From Chloroflexota bacterium (GTDB lineage Bacteria; Chloroflexota; Anaerolineae; Anaerolineales; UBA11579): DNA of 53,527 bases. Below, in pieces: positions 18,945 through 27,779 of this stretch. The stretch covers positions 1 through 53,527 of the forward strand of contig VRUJ01000004.1 of assembly GCA_019456165.1 (NCBI GenBank), written 5' to 3'. The number at the start of each line of letters is the position of its first letter. Position 1 is the stretch's first letter. The translations under genes and the position numbers were made by a program. The notes beneath the pieces are model-generated. The model saw only the letters and a program-made list of their open reading frames with translations. It ran no database searches and was not told the origin of the DNA.

Positions 18945-19509
18945 ATTGCATACCTGCTACTAGATTTTCTTGTGAGTGCATATAAATCTTCAAGGATTGG
19001 CGGCCATAATGCAACCGAGACTTGACAGTACCAGCTGGCACATCCAAAACCTCGGAAATTTCTTTAAGGGAATAATCGTTTATATAATAGAGCACAATAA
19101 CCACCCTTTGGGAAAACGGTAATGCTTGGATCGCCTGCTCCACTTGCTGCCATTCTTCTTCTGTCTCTGCTATTTGATGGGGTGCCGATTTTATCTCGCC
19201 CACAAACCATTCGGCAACTTCCTCCAACGGGCGAAGCCAGCGGCGGCGCCTCACCCAGGTATAGGCTAAGTTTGCAGTTACGCGCGCCAGCCAAGGTTCT
19301 AGTGGTCTCTCTGGTTCTATGCGTTCTACAAATCGATACAGACGCAAAAACGCTTCTTGCATCAAGTCTGCTGCCACTTCTGGATCTCCAGTTATACCCA
19401 CAGCTGTCCGAAACACCAACTGATTATAGCGGTCATAGAGAGTGCCCAATGCATCATGGCTCCCTGCTTGCAACTGTAAAACTAGTTCTTGAGTGCTGGT
19501 AGATTCCAT
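18931..19509 (-). CDS. ECF-type RNA polymerase sigma factor
   Basis: The 192-residue protein has sigma region 2 (about 20-90, with DLMQEAFLRLYRFVERI) and region 4 (about 125-180, with LPFSQRVVIVLYY and the helix-turn-helix SLKEISEVLDVPAGTVKSRL). Regions 1 and 3 are absent, as in extracytoplasmic function sigma factors. It ends inside the small downstream ORF. A GAAC-N17-CGTA element upstream suggests it drives its own transcription. It sits beside the wall-synthesis gene group, so it may respond to envelope stress (inference). Confidence 0.92.
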   Translation of the reverse strand: MESTSTQELVLQLQAGSHDALGTLYDRYNQLVFRTAVGITGDPEVAADLMQEAFLRLYRFVERIEPERPLEPWLARVTANLAYTWVRRRRWLRPLEEVAEWFVGEIKSAPHQIAETEEEWQQVEQAIQALPFSQRVVIVLYYINDYSLKEISEVLDVPAGTVKSRLHYGRQSLKIYMHSQENLVAGMQYEIT

Positions 19510-19533
19510 AGGATGCCTTACAAGCTATTTATA

Positions 19534-19558
19534 TACGCTCTTGACTAACAAAAGGTTC
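19534..19558 (-). promoter_or_regulatory. Candidate ECF-sigma autoregulatory promoter
   Basis: Reading on the minus strand, GAAC (19555-19558) is followed after 17 bp by CGTA (19534-19537), the usual ECF promoter shape, 25 bp before the sigma gene start. Confidence 0.4.
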
Positions 19559-19624
19559 AACAAAATCCGCTATATATTAACTCAAAAATCTTCGGTTTTG
19601 GCACATCTCGCAACAAACTCGGGA

Positions 19625-20539
19625 TCACTCATCATCACCCAAGCGCAAACGCACGTAAGATTCGTATCTTTCAGGATGAATTCTACCACTTTCTAGCGCT
19701 TCCAGCACTGCACATTCTGGTTCTTGCAGGTGTGTACAGTTGTTGTACTTACAATTAGGGACCAAATCCGCCAGCTCTGGAAAGTAGCCATCCAGTTCTT
19801 CGGGTTCAATGTCCCACAGAGCTAATGCCTTTAAACCAGGGGTATCCGCAATGTAACCATTATCTTTACCTTCTAATAGAAACATTTCACGCACCACAGT
19901 TGTATGCCGTCCCTTGCCAGTCACTCGGCTGACTTCTGAAACGTGCAAACCTAAGTCGGGTTGAATTACATTTAACAAACTCGATTTGCCTGTCCCTGAA
20001 GGGCCTGCTAAGACAGATACTTTTCCATTTAATAATTTTTTTAACTTTGAAATTCCGCTTTTTTTCTTGGCTGAGGTGTATATCAGCTCATAACCAATCT
20101 CGAGGTAGTGCCCAAACAATTCCCTAGATTTTTTACGGCTCACCAGGTCCGTCTTATTGGCGACGATAAGAGCAGGAATATCCCGTTCTTCTGCGATGAT
20201 TAAAAATCGGTCAAGCATCCGCATGCGCGGTATTGGTTCGGCGCAGGAGAATACAAATACAGCTTGGTCAGGGTTAGCAATGATGATCTGCTCGAATGTT
20301 CCACCTGGAGTAGGGGATAGACGTGAGAGTTGTCTCTGCCGCTGCTCAATTACCTCAATCATCCCGCTGCCGTCATTTTGCCGTGAGAACTGCACCCAAT
20401 CGCCCACCGCTAGAATATCACCCGTTCTCCTGCCTTGTTTGAATTTTCCGCGCAAGCGCGCCACAACCTGGCTGCCATCCACCGCCAGGGTATAAAACCC
20501 GGATTGCAAGCGAATTACGATGCCGCGTTCAGTTTGCAT
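19625..20539 (-). CDS. rsgA: Ribosome small subunit-dependent GTPase A
   Basis: The 304-residue circularly permuted GTPase helps late maturation of the 30S subunit. The order of motifs is diagnostic: an N-terminal OB domain (about 5-70), then G4 NKTD (128-131), then G1 GPSGTGKSS (179-187), then G3 DTPG (232-235). The C-terminal zinc site is Cys263, Cys268, His270, Cys276. AAAGG lies just before the ATG. It follows the penicillin-binding protein gene by 17 bp, so it is probably in the maf-pbp operon. Confidence 0.96.
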   Translation of the reverse strand: MQTERGIVIRLQSGFYTLAVDGSQVVARLRGKFKQGRRTGDILAVGDWVQFSRQNDGSGMIEVIEQRQRQLSRLSPTPGGTFEQIIIANPDQAVFVFSCAEPIPRMRMLDRFLIIAEERDIPALIVANKTDLVSRKKSRELFGHYLEIGYELIYTSAKKKSGISKLKKLLNGKVSVLAGPSGTGKSSLLNVIQPDLGLHVSEVSRVTGKGRHTTVVREMFLLEGKDNGYIADTPGLKALALWDIEPEELDGYFPELADLVPNCKYNNCTHLQEPECAVLEALESGRIHPERYESYVRLRLGDDE

Positions 20540-20556
20540 CTAACCTTTGTATGTCT

Positions 20557-22788
20557 CTAAGGGGTTCCAGTATCCTCTCCCTCGATCTCTTCTTCTTCAG
20601 GTGGAGCAACTATACCTATGCTTGATTCCCACCAGTATCTTACTTGGGGCCGGTCATAGAAATAGATTTCAGCCACTCTGCGGAAGATGGGGGCAGCATA
20701 GTCTGAGCCGTCGCCCACATTTTCAACAATCACCGCGATAGCAATATCTGGTTGGTTGGGCCGCTCGGCAAGAGTATAGCCAATGAACCAGGCAAAAGGA
20801 AATTCATAGCCCTCGACATCCGCCGTCCCTGTCTTGCCGGCCACAGGTATCGGGAAGCCGGAAAACCTGCGGAATGCTGTGCCGCGGGCGTCATTGACAA
20901 CCATCCGTAATGCGGTCTGTAAGCTAGCCAGAGTTTCATCGCTGATTGGCAGCGTGCCGTTTACGGATGGCTCGAATGCCATGCTTATCCTGCCATCCGT
21001 GCTTTCAACGTACTCGATGAGCTGTGGTTGGTAGAGCGTGCCGCCGTTGCCCACTGCTGAGATATACGCGGCTACCTGAAGAGGCGTCACTGTTGTGGTG
21101 CCTTGCCCAAAAGCCTGCTGCACTGCTGGGAATAATCCCAATTGTGGGTCCTCATCCGGTTCGGTCACCTGTCCGCTGGCTTCTGGAATGATGTCAATGC
21201 CAGATTCGCTGCCCAAACCAAAGCCGCGCGCCATTTCTGTGACCGCGTTAGGATAACCTTCGTTATACAGCACGTAACCAATTTCATAGAACCAGATATT
21301 GCATGAGCGCATCACACCTTCTAGCAAGTTTAGTTGTCCGCTTTCTGGTCGCTCATGACTCACGGTCCAATCTTCTAGTTCGACCCCCACCTTTTCCCAA
21401 TAGTATCCACAATAAAGCTCACTCTGCGCGGTATACAAACCACTCTCTAAGGCCGCGGCGGTGGTGATCACTTTGAATATTGATCCGGGCGGATATTGCC
21501 CCATGGTAGCGCGGTTGAAGAATGGTCTGTTTGTTGTATCTGCCACATAATCTGACCACAAATAATCGTGGTTTATATTCGAGGTATCGGCTGCGTTGGG
21601 GTTGAATCCTGGTGAAGAAACCATCGCTAAAACCCGCCCGGTATCACGTTCCAAAACTACAATGGCGCCGTTGAAACTATCTATGGCCAGTTGGGCTTGC
21701 TGCTGCAAATCCTTATCCAGGGTCAAATAAACTGATTGTGCTGCTTCGGGATCGCTCGAAGCAATAGTGGTAACAATGCTTCCCTGCGGGCTAACTACGT
21801 AAAGAGTCCCACCGCGCGTCCCCGAAAGCATGGATTCGGCCCAAGCCTCGACCCCATCGCGCCCGACATTGTCATCGATCTGGTAACCCTGAGAGATGTA
21901 TTCATCTACTGCCTCTACCGGGATAGGGCCAACCCAGCCAGTGGTTTGGGGAGCCGTTCCGCCGTTGAAATACAAGCGGCCGCTGTATTCCCTCCAGGAA
22001 AGCATACCATAATACGGAGACAAGTAATCCAGACGTCGGTTGAATTGGTCTTGAGAGACTTCAGAAATTGGCAATAAATAGGGGGCATCTTCGTCGAAAA
22101 CCATTCTGCTAATATAATGAGAGTCCAATCCTGTCAGGGTGGTAAACTGGCCAACCAGACCATTACCATCATCTTCTCCGATCTCGCTGGGTATTACAGC
22201 AACCGTGACGATGTCTGTGTTGCCTGCGATCGCGTTTCCTTCTCTATCATAAATATTGCCCCGTGATGGCACTTCCCGCTCCATGCTCAATGTGTTTCCG
22301 CCGGCTAACTCAGGCAATATCAACCTGTCATCCCAGACCACGCGCCAATCATCGCTCTGGCCGCGGCTCAAATTCATCATCGTTTCGCGCGTGATCGCGC
22401 CAACAATCGATGAATGTAATGTCACCCGGTATCCAACCTGGGCACTTTCCGGGTTGCTGATCAAAGATTGCAAAATATCGTACTCAACCTGGAAGAGGTT
22501 GGTCTGAGCAGCCACATGAGAATACCGGGCTTCGAAGTCATCAAAACTGAACGCGTCTTGGCTGAGGGTGGTCAGCATTGCATACATTGCGGCATAATCG
22601 GAAATAGCCCAGGCATCCAGGTAAGCGCGGGCTGCCGCTGCCGGGTCCGGTGCGGAGATGGTGGTCACTGCTGGATCTGGCAAAACAGTTGGAGAACTTT
22701 GTTCTATAGGTATCTCTGATACCTCCTCCCCGGTTCCGCAGCTCATTGTAAATATGAGCAGCAAACAAATCCAGATGCGTACTTTCAT
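20557..22788 (-). CDS. Class B penicillin-binding protein (transpeptidase) with NTF2-like N-terminal domain
   Basis: The 743-residue protein has a signal segment with a weak lipobox (TMSC), so it may be a lipoprotein like Bacillus subtilis PbpC. The NTF2-like domain (about 48-160) resembles the N-terminal domain of MecA-type proteins. A dimerisation domain follows. The transpeptidase motifs are SIFK (Ser436, Lys439), SCN, and KTG (Lys652). The C-terminus is acidic (PEEEEIEGEDTG). It cross-links peptidoglycan outside the membrane. The start overlaps the maf stop by 4 bp with a good ribosome site (TAGGAG), so the genes are coupled. Confidence 0.93.
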   Translation of the reverse strand: MKVRIWICLLLIFTMSCGTGEEVSEIPIEQSSPTVLPDPAVTTISAPDPAAAARAYLDAWAISDYAAMYAMLTTLSQDAFSFDDFEARYSHVAAQTNLFQVEYDILQSLISNPESAQVGYRVTLHSSIVGAITRETMMNLSRGQSDDWRVVWDDRLILPELAGGNTLSMEREVPSRGNIYDREGNAIAGNTDIVTVAVIPSEIGEDDGNGLVGQFTTLTGLDSHYISRMVFDEDAPYLLPISEVSQDQFNRRLDYLSPYYGMLSWREYSGRLYFNGGTAPQTTGWVGPIPVEAVDEYISQGYQIDDNVGRDGVEAWAESMLSGTRGGTLYVVSPQGSIVTTIASSDPEAAQSVYLTLDKDLQQQAQLAIDSFNGAIVVLERDTGRVLAMVSSPGFNPNAADTSNINHDYLWSDYVADTTNRPFFNRATMGQYPPGSIFKVITTAAALESGLYTAQSELYCGYYWEKVGVELEDWTVSHERPESGQLNLLEGVMRSCNIWFYEIGYVLYNEGYPNAVTEMARGFGLGSESGIDIIPEASGQVTEPDEDPQLGLFPAVQQAFGQGTTTVTPLQVAAYISAVGNGGTLYQPQLIEYVESTDGRISMAFEPSVNGTLPISDETLASLQTALRMVVNDARGTAFRRFSGFPIPVAGKTGTADVEGYEFPFAWFIGYTLAERPNQPDIAIAVIVENVGDGSDYAAPIFRRVAEIYFYDRPQVRYWWESSIGIVAPPEEEEIEGEDTGTP

Positions 22789-23450
22789 AGCTCTCCTATT
22801 AATATCCGTTCATAAACGGGACATTCGTAATCTAAAGCCTTTTGACAGCTTTGCGGAATTTCTTCTCCGGAGGCTGCGCCCATTTTCTTTAGTGTACGCA
22901 CAAGATGGCATAGAGGTAAACCGACTACATTTGCATAACAACCCTGCAAATCATCAACCGGCTTAAAATCTTGGCGCTGGATGGCGTAGCTCCCAGCTTT
23001 ATCGAAGGGATCGCCGGTGGCAATGTAGGCATGCATCTCAGCATCGGAATACTTCCGCATTGGCACATCTGTAACTGCCTGGTCGCAAAACATCTCGTCT
23101 TTGCTGGTCAGATAAACTGCCACAGAGGTTATTACCTGATGGGTATTTCCGCGCAGGATGCTTAGCATGTGGGCGGCTTCATCTGCATCAGAGGGTTTCC
23201 CAAGGATACGGTCGTGCATACATACGGTGGTGTCTGCCGCGATCACAATGCTTCCATTGGATGCCGCGCCTCCCACCGCCCTGGCTTTACTTTGCGCCAC
23301 GCGGTGTGTATATTCCTTGGGAGATTCGCCTGGTTTAGGTGTTTCATCAACATTTGCTGGAGCAACCTCAAACTCCCAACCTCCAACCGAAAGCAGATCT
23401 CTACGCCTAGGCGAGGTAGAGGCCAAAATAAAATTAGGCAAAAGTGTCAA
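22785..23450 (-). CDS. maf: Maf-like nucleoside triphosphate pyrophosphatase
   Basis: The 221-residue protein shows the Maf signature near the N-terminus (LASTSPRRRDLL) and the catalytic segments VDETPKPGESP, AADTTV and GDPFDKAGSYAIQ. Proteins of this family hydrolyse non-canonical or modified nucleotides and were first linked to septum formation. The start is TTG 23450 with TGGAG 5 nt upstream. It is first in the operon with the penicillin-binding protein. The C-terminus is about 20 residues longer than in compact Maf proteins. Confidence 0.93.
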   Translation of the reverse strand: MTLLPNFILASTSPRRRDLLSVGGWEFEVAPANVDETPKPGESPKEYTHRVAQSKARAVGGAASNGSIVIAADTTVCMHDRILGKPSDADEAAHMLSILRGNTHQVITSVAVYLTSKDEMFCDQAVTDVPMRKYSDAEMHAYIATGDPFDKAGSYAIQRQDFKPVDDLQGCYANVVGLPLCHLVRTLKKMGAASGEEIPQSCQKALDYECPVYERILIGEL

Positions 23451-23722
23451 GTCAACTCCATATCATCTCATACCTATGATAATGCTGGGCGATTCTAACA
23501 TACTCTAGTACTTGCATAATGAAGTAGACGTTAATTTACGAGTGGGGTATGATAATGTAAACTTCCAGGAAAAACAAAATCAGGATACGTTAATTTTCAA
23601 TCACAAATATAAATAAGTTCTGCCAGGTTTTTTTTAAATTCGACTACACATATGTGCGTTACGATAATCGCCACATTTCGTAGACAGCTTTGTATCGCGC
23701 CCTAAGAAATAACGGAGCCTTT

Positions 23723-24244
23723 ATGACAGACATATTGACCAGCGTCCTAAACAACCCCATTCTATCCCGCATCCGCCGCAACCACGGTTTGGAGCATGCT
23801 ACTATCCACATGCTTACTAAAATCAAGCCAAACCGCAGGTTAATGGGGCACTCGGACACAGGCGGGTTTTGGCTGTTAGGGGATGTGCCGCTAAAGGATG
23901 TAGAAACTGCCTCTAGCCAGGCGCTCCAGCGTTTACGGGCCGGTGAACGAAAACTAGCTGTTCACCCCAACTGCGGGACCAACTTCGTAACCGCCGGGGT
24001 AGCGACCGGGCTTGCAGGCGCATTATCCATGATAGGCGTTGGAAGGCGGGGGCGCGATAAATTAGAGCGTTTACCTTTGGCGATTTTTGCTGCAACTCTG
24101 GCGCTCTTCTTGGCCCAGCCTTTGGGGTACCGCATACAACAGCGCATCACTACTTCAGGAGACCCTGGCGGGATGGAGATCGTTGAAATTAAACCCGGGG
24201 AACGGGCAGGCAGGCGCGCATACCGCGTGGTTACGCGAGGCTAG
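23723..24244 (+). CDS. DUF6391-type small membrane protein
   Basis: A 173-residue protein when started at ATG 23723, which has CGGAG 6 nt upstream; the frame also opens at 23690. The N-terminal segment IRRNHGLEHATIHMLTK and the motif HPNCGTNF resemble the DUF6391 family. Two hydrophobic segments follow (about 90-105 and 118-135). It ends 2 bp before holA and is probably co-transcribed with it. The biochemical role is unknown. Confidence 0.8.
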   Translation: MTDILTSVLNNPILSRIRRNHGLEHATIHMLTKIKPNRRLMGHSDTGGFWLLGDVPLKDVETASSQALQRLRAGERKLAVHPNCGTNFVTAGVATGLAGALSMIGVGRRGRDKLERLPLAIFAATLALFLAQPLGYRIQQRITTSGDPGGMEIVEIKPGERAGRRAYRVVTRG

Positions 24245-24246
24245 CA

Positions 24247-25233
24247 ATGGCAAAAACCGTACCGGTTGTGTACATTCTCCACGGCGAAGATGAATTCGGG
24301 ATTGTACAGTTTGTAGATAAGATCAAAGAAAAATTAGGCGATGCCTCCCTAGCAGAGACGAATACCACCCATCTGGATGGCCGCGCCCTCTCCCTGGAAG
24401 AACTCCAGGCGACGGCTTACGCGATTCCCTTTCTCACCACCCGCCGCCTTGTTATTGTTAACAACCCCTTAAATAGATTGAAGACTGAACCCCTGCAAGC
24501 TCGCTTCCAAAGGTTAATTGAAGGATTACCAACCAGCACAGCCCTGCTCTTGGTAATGGCAAAATCGCTTAATGAGAGGCACTGGCTGGTAAAGTGGGCG
24601 AAAAATAACCCCAAACTTGTTTTCATCCGCCCATTCCCGATCCTAAAAGGAGGCCAGCTTGCAAACTGGTTACGTACCCATGCCGCTAAACAAGGTGGGG
24701 AAATAACTCCCCAGGCAGCCTCCTTATTAGCCGAGACATTCAACGAAGACCCGCGCGGGGTAGTCCAAGAACTTGAGAAATTACTGACTTATGTCAATTA
24801 TAAACGCGCAGTTGATGTAGACGACGTTGATAACCTTTCCGCATTCGCCAGCGGCCAAGGGGATTATTTCGCCATGATAGACGCAATTGGTCGGGGGGAT
24901 GGGCGCAAGGCTCTGGATATGCTAAAGAGTCTTTTAGATGAACAAGAACCATTAGCCCTTTACTTCAGATTAGTTTCAAATTTCCGAATGCTGTTGTTGA
25001 CAAGAGAAATCCTGGATGATGGGGGGGATGAGAAAACAGTTGCAAAAACGTTGGAGATGCACCCGTACCGGGCAAAGAAATTATCTGGGCAAGCCCGTAA
25101 CTTAAGCTTGGCCATTCTGGAAGCCATCTATCGCCGTCTATTGGTCTTGGATGAACAAATCAAGACTGGGCGGATAGATGCCAGTTTGGCCTTAGAAACC
25201 CTGATAGCTACTCTGACTTCATCTCCTGTTTAG
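24247..25233 (+). CDS. holA: DNA polymerase III subunit delta
   Basis: The 328-residue protein fits HolA: an N-terminal LHGEDEF-type start (YILHGEDEFGIVQFVDKI), the middle WLRTHAAKQGGEITPQAA segment, and the late SGDYF-like segment (GQGDYFAMIDAIGRGDGRKAL). Delta opens the sliding clamp in the clamp loader. It lacks a working P-loop, as expected. The 3' end overlaps by 26 bp the convergent 83-residue ORF. The delta' gene lies 1.3 kb further on the same strand, with an inverted gene pair between them. Confidence 0.93.
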   Translation: MAKTVPVVYILHGEDEFGIVQFVDKIKEKLGDASLAETNTTHLDGRALSLEELQATAYAIPFLTTRRLVIVNNPLNRLKTEPLQARFQRLIEGLPTSTALLLVMAKSLNERHWLVKWAKNNPKLVFIRPFPILKGGQLANWLRTHAAKQGGEITPQAASLLAETFNEDPRGVVQELEKLLTYVNYKRAVDVDDVDNLSAFASGQGDYFAMIDAIGRGDGRKALDMLKSLLDEQEPLALYFRLVSNFRMLLLTREILDDGGDEKTVAKTLEMHPYRAKKLSGQARNLSLAILEAIYRRLLVLDEQIKTGRIDASLALETLIATLTSSPV

Positions 25234-25459
25234 AGGTCGTATTTATTCCAATCCACAGGTGGTTAGGCATTATGGTTGGATTGATCGTAACCTTAACTCC
25301 ATTGGGTTCGCTTTTTTGTTTGGCAAGCATACTAGGGTTTACCATACAATGGTTTGGTGCCTGGCCGTATTTCTTTTGATAATATTTAGCCGCTTGTTCA
25401 ATCTTCACAGATAAATCTGTTTTAGGGTCATTATCAAACCATAACATACCGATATTCAT
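25208..25459 (-). CDS. Conserved-looking small protein of unknown function, coupled to the FtsK-like gene
   Basis: The 83-residue protein begins MNIGMLWFDNDPKT and continues with a lysine/tyrosine-rich helix (KIEQAAKYYQKKYGQ), then CMVNPSML and a basic C-terminus. Its ATG overlaps the TGA of the upstream ATPase-like gene by 3 bp (ATGA), so the two are coupled. Its 3' end overlaps holA by 26 bp on the other strand. I do not recognise a domain. Similar short proteins occur beside FtsK-like ATPases in my memory of Anaerolineae, but I cannot confirm this. Confidence 0.7.
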   Translation of the reverse strand: MNIGMLWFDNDPKTDLSVKIEQAAKYYQKKYGQAPNHCMVNPSMLAKQKSEPNGVKVTINPTIMPNHLWIGINTTSKQEMKSE

Positions 25460-26298
25460 TTTAGACCTCCATACAAAACTTTTTCCAGGCCCGGTTTCTG
25501 AGCTTGTGGAATATATAGTTTAAACTGCTCCTCTCCTGTTCTAATCACGCTTTCAACACCTGGGATCAATTCGGTTATATCCAGGAAAGAACTGCCGGTC
25601 AGCTTAGCTGCTGTACTTGGTGAGTAAACTCTTCCAAAAACTTGAGTCCCAAAATGCTTGATGATAGGAAAAAATGCTTGGCGGATATTAGTGCTTGTAA
25701 GCGTAGCAATCACCCAGATGTGTGTTTTTGCACTCGCCTTCAACAGCCATTTGAAATCCTCAAGTTGATTAGCAGTAAAATCCTGGATTAACATAGCCAA
25801 ATCATCAATAACCAAAAATTGAATCGGATGAACTGGCATACCGTTTTGCCGGTGTTCTACAAGATTGCAAATCTCCTCTATCAGGATCCAACTCGCTTCA
25901 TCATACGGCTTATAGGTTTGCAAAAAATGTGGTTTTCGTAATAAATCTCCATGCATTTCCGGTTGAGGGGATATCATGTGGACGTTGACGTTTGTGGGGT
26001 TGTTTAACTTGCATGCCGAATACAATATGGTACGCAAATGGCGTTGGTTCCCAAAACTATTGTCCCCTACCAGGAGAATTGCCCCAGGTGAAGGATCCTT
26101 TAAATCCAGGAATAAGGGTAAACCATCCTCGCACACCCCCATAAGCAGAGCGTTCTCAGGATGTGAGGAAAATTGGTCTAATATCACATTCTGCAAAATC
26201 CTCTCTTCAGCCAAAGATGCATCATCGGCATCATAATTGGAAGTATGCCCTTCATGAGTTGCTGGGTCACCGATCAAAGCATTCTTTTGAGTGAACAT
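25456..26298 (-). CDS. FtsK/HerA-like ATPase-fold protein with degenerate P-loop
   Basis: A 280-residue protein when begun at ATG 26298. This start sits 7 nt after a near-perfect promoter; a longer frame to 26352 would run through that promoter. The core has LFLDLKDPSPGAILLVGDNS followed by FGNQRHL where Walker A (GxxGxGKT) should be, so the P-loop Lys and Thr are missing. Walker B is plausible (QFLVIDDLAML). Late segments WVIATLTSTNIRQAFFPII resemble sensor regions of FtsK/HerA ATPases. It lies inverted between holA and holB. It may act as a non-hydrolysing scaffold (inference). Confidence 0.7.
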   Translation of the reverse strand: MFTQKNALIGDPATHEGHTSNYDADDASLAEERILQNVILDQFSSHPENALLMGVCEDGLPLFLDLKDPSPGAILLVGDNSFGNQRHLRTILYSACKLNNPTNVNVHMISPQPEMHGDLLRKPHFLQTYKPYDEASWILIEEICNLVEHRQNGMPVHPIQFLVIDDLAMLIQDFTANQLEDFKWLLKASAKTHIWVIATLTSTNIRQAFFPIIKHFGTQVFGRVYSPSTAAKLTGSSFLDITELIPGVESVIRTGEEQFKLYIPQAQKPGLEKVLYGGLK

Positions 26299-26305
26299 TT
26301 GTTCT

Positions 26306-26334
26306 ATTATACATAATATTCCCATTAATTGCAA
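26306..26334 (-). promoter_or_regulatory. Sigma-70 promoter, probably leaderless, for the FtsK/HerA-like gene
   Basis: On the minus strand TTGCAA (26329-26334) and TATAAT (26306-26311) are 17 bp apart, and the start codon begins 7 nt after the -10 box. This fixes the start at 26298. Confidence 0.65.
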
Positions 26335-26387
26335 GCTGTTTTCTTCAAACAAATGATAATAATTTTATGTAGCGAATCATCGTGGAT

Positions 26388-26405
26388 AATGGGCTTAAGC
26401 CCATT
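26388..26405. repeat. Perfect 18-bp palindrome
   Basis: AATGGGCTTAAGCCCATT lies between the divergent FtsK-like and holB promoters. It may be a REP-like element or an operator for both. Confidence 0.45.
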
Positions 26406-26476
26406 GCCTGTGTATAAGTATTAGTTGTAATAATTTCTTGTCCCCAAAATTCACCATGCTCGCTGTTGTTCCGCTA

Positions 26477-26505
26477 TTGCCACCCCATAGCTTCAGAGCT
26501 AAAAT
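26477..26505 (+). promoter_or_regulatory. Sigma-70 promoter, probably leaderless, for holB
   Basis: TTGCCA (26477-26482) and TAAAAT (26500-26505) are 17 bp apart. The ATG at 26512 comes 6 nt after the -10 box and no Shine-Dalgarno is seen. Confidence 0.55.
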
Positions 26506-26511
26506 AACACG

Positions 26512-27504
26512 ATGACAAAAAACTGGGGCTTAATTGGGCATGAATGGGCTGTAGATCTGTTTAAGGGGCAAATAAACACAGGGAATCTACGGCATGCGTA
26601 TTTACTATCTGGACCCCAAAGCACCGGCCGACGTACGTTGGCACTTGCACTAACAAAAGCCGTGAACTGCCTGCAATCACCTGAACCCGGAAATTTTTGC
26701 GACCAATGCAGAGCTTGCTTACAGATCAACCGCATGCAGCACCCCGACCTATCCATAATACAACGAGAACCAAGCGACAGGGATATTAAGGTTAAAGTTG
26801 TGCGAGAACTTCAGCACAGTCTGGCTTTAGCACCTTATGACGCCAATTTCAGGATCGCCTTATTACTAAATTTTGAAGACGCCAGCACAAGCGCAGCCAA
26901 CGCCCTACTGAAGACGTTAGAAGAACCCCCAGCTAAAGTCATTATTATCCTGACTGCAGAAAGTCCGGAAGCACTATTGCCGACGATAGCTTCGCGTTGT
27001 GAGGTTTTACGGCTGCGAACGCTTGCCGGGGAAAAACTTACTGCCGGGTTGCAAACCCAATATGGTTTGGCTGAGGATCAAGCAAAAATGCTGGCTCACA
27101 TTTCTGGAGGGCGCCCCGGGATGGCCCTCCAATTCTATGGAAACCCAGAACAACTCAAAGAGCGAAATTCTTGGTTGGAAGACCAACAACACTTATTAAA
27201 CGCTAACCGCCGCGTGAGGTTTGACTACGCCCAGCGTGTTGCGAAAGACAAACAAAAACTCAAACAAATCTTACAAACCTGGTTGTCGTTTTGGCGCGAT
27301 GTACTGATACGCACCTCCGGTGCAAAATCCGAGATGGTGAATTTAGACCGTATAGCAGAAATTGATGATATGGCTGGAAATGCTACCACTGCGGAGGCCT
27401 ACGGTTTGATCGCGTCCATTGAGCATACCCTACACTTGCTAAACAAGAATGTAAATTCACGCTTGGCTATAGAAGTTTTACTTCTTGAAATGCCGTTTGT
27501 CTAG
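26512..27504 (+). CDS. holB: DNA polymerase III subunit delta'
   Basis: The 330-residue protein starts with the clamp-loader AAA+ core (HAYLLSGPQSTGRRTLA). Its P-loop has Arg in place of the usual Lys, consistent with delta' not hydrolysing ATP. The zinc-binding Cys cluster (CLQSPEPGNFCDQCRACLQI) is present. ALLKTLEEPP and the SRC motif (IASRCEVLRL) are diagnostic. It pairs with holA and the tau/gamma subunit (not in this window) in the clamp loader. Confidence 0.95.
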   Translation: MTKNWGLIGHEWAVDLFKGQINTGNLRHAYLLSGPQSTGRRTLALALTKAVNCLQSPEPGNFCDQCRACLQINRMQHPDLSIIQREPSDRDIKVKVVRELQHSLALAPYDANFRIALLLNFEDASTSAANALLKTLEEPPAKVIIILTAESPEALLPTIASRCEVLRLRTLAGEKLTAGLQTQYGLAEDQAKMLAHISGGRPGMALQFYGNPEQLKERNSWLEDQQHLLNANRRVRFDYAQRVAKDKQKLKQILQTWLSFWRDVLIRTSGAKSEMVNLDRIAEIDDMAGNATTAEAYGLIASIEHTLHLLNKNVNSRLAIEVLLLEMPFV

Positions 27505-27779
27505 CAAAAACAAATAATTTTGCAATATATATTGCATTTGTCCTGCGCCTATAATCCTTACACTTTTATTTCTAATACACCCCCTCTCATGCTATACTTA
27601 CATTGGTGCAGATTTAACTCCAAACAATCTATCAATACCAGGCTGTTCGGATTGAGACCCCTTTCGGAGGCTGGTTTTCTGCACTTATTTTATAACCGCG
27701 GCATACCTGACAACCAGACTGAAGCGGAAAGAACAATGTTCTTGTTACTTAGAAGCAGCAATCTCACGAGAGATAATTA

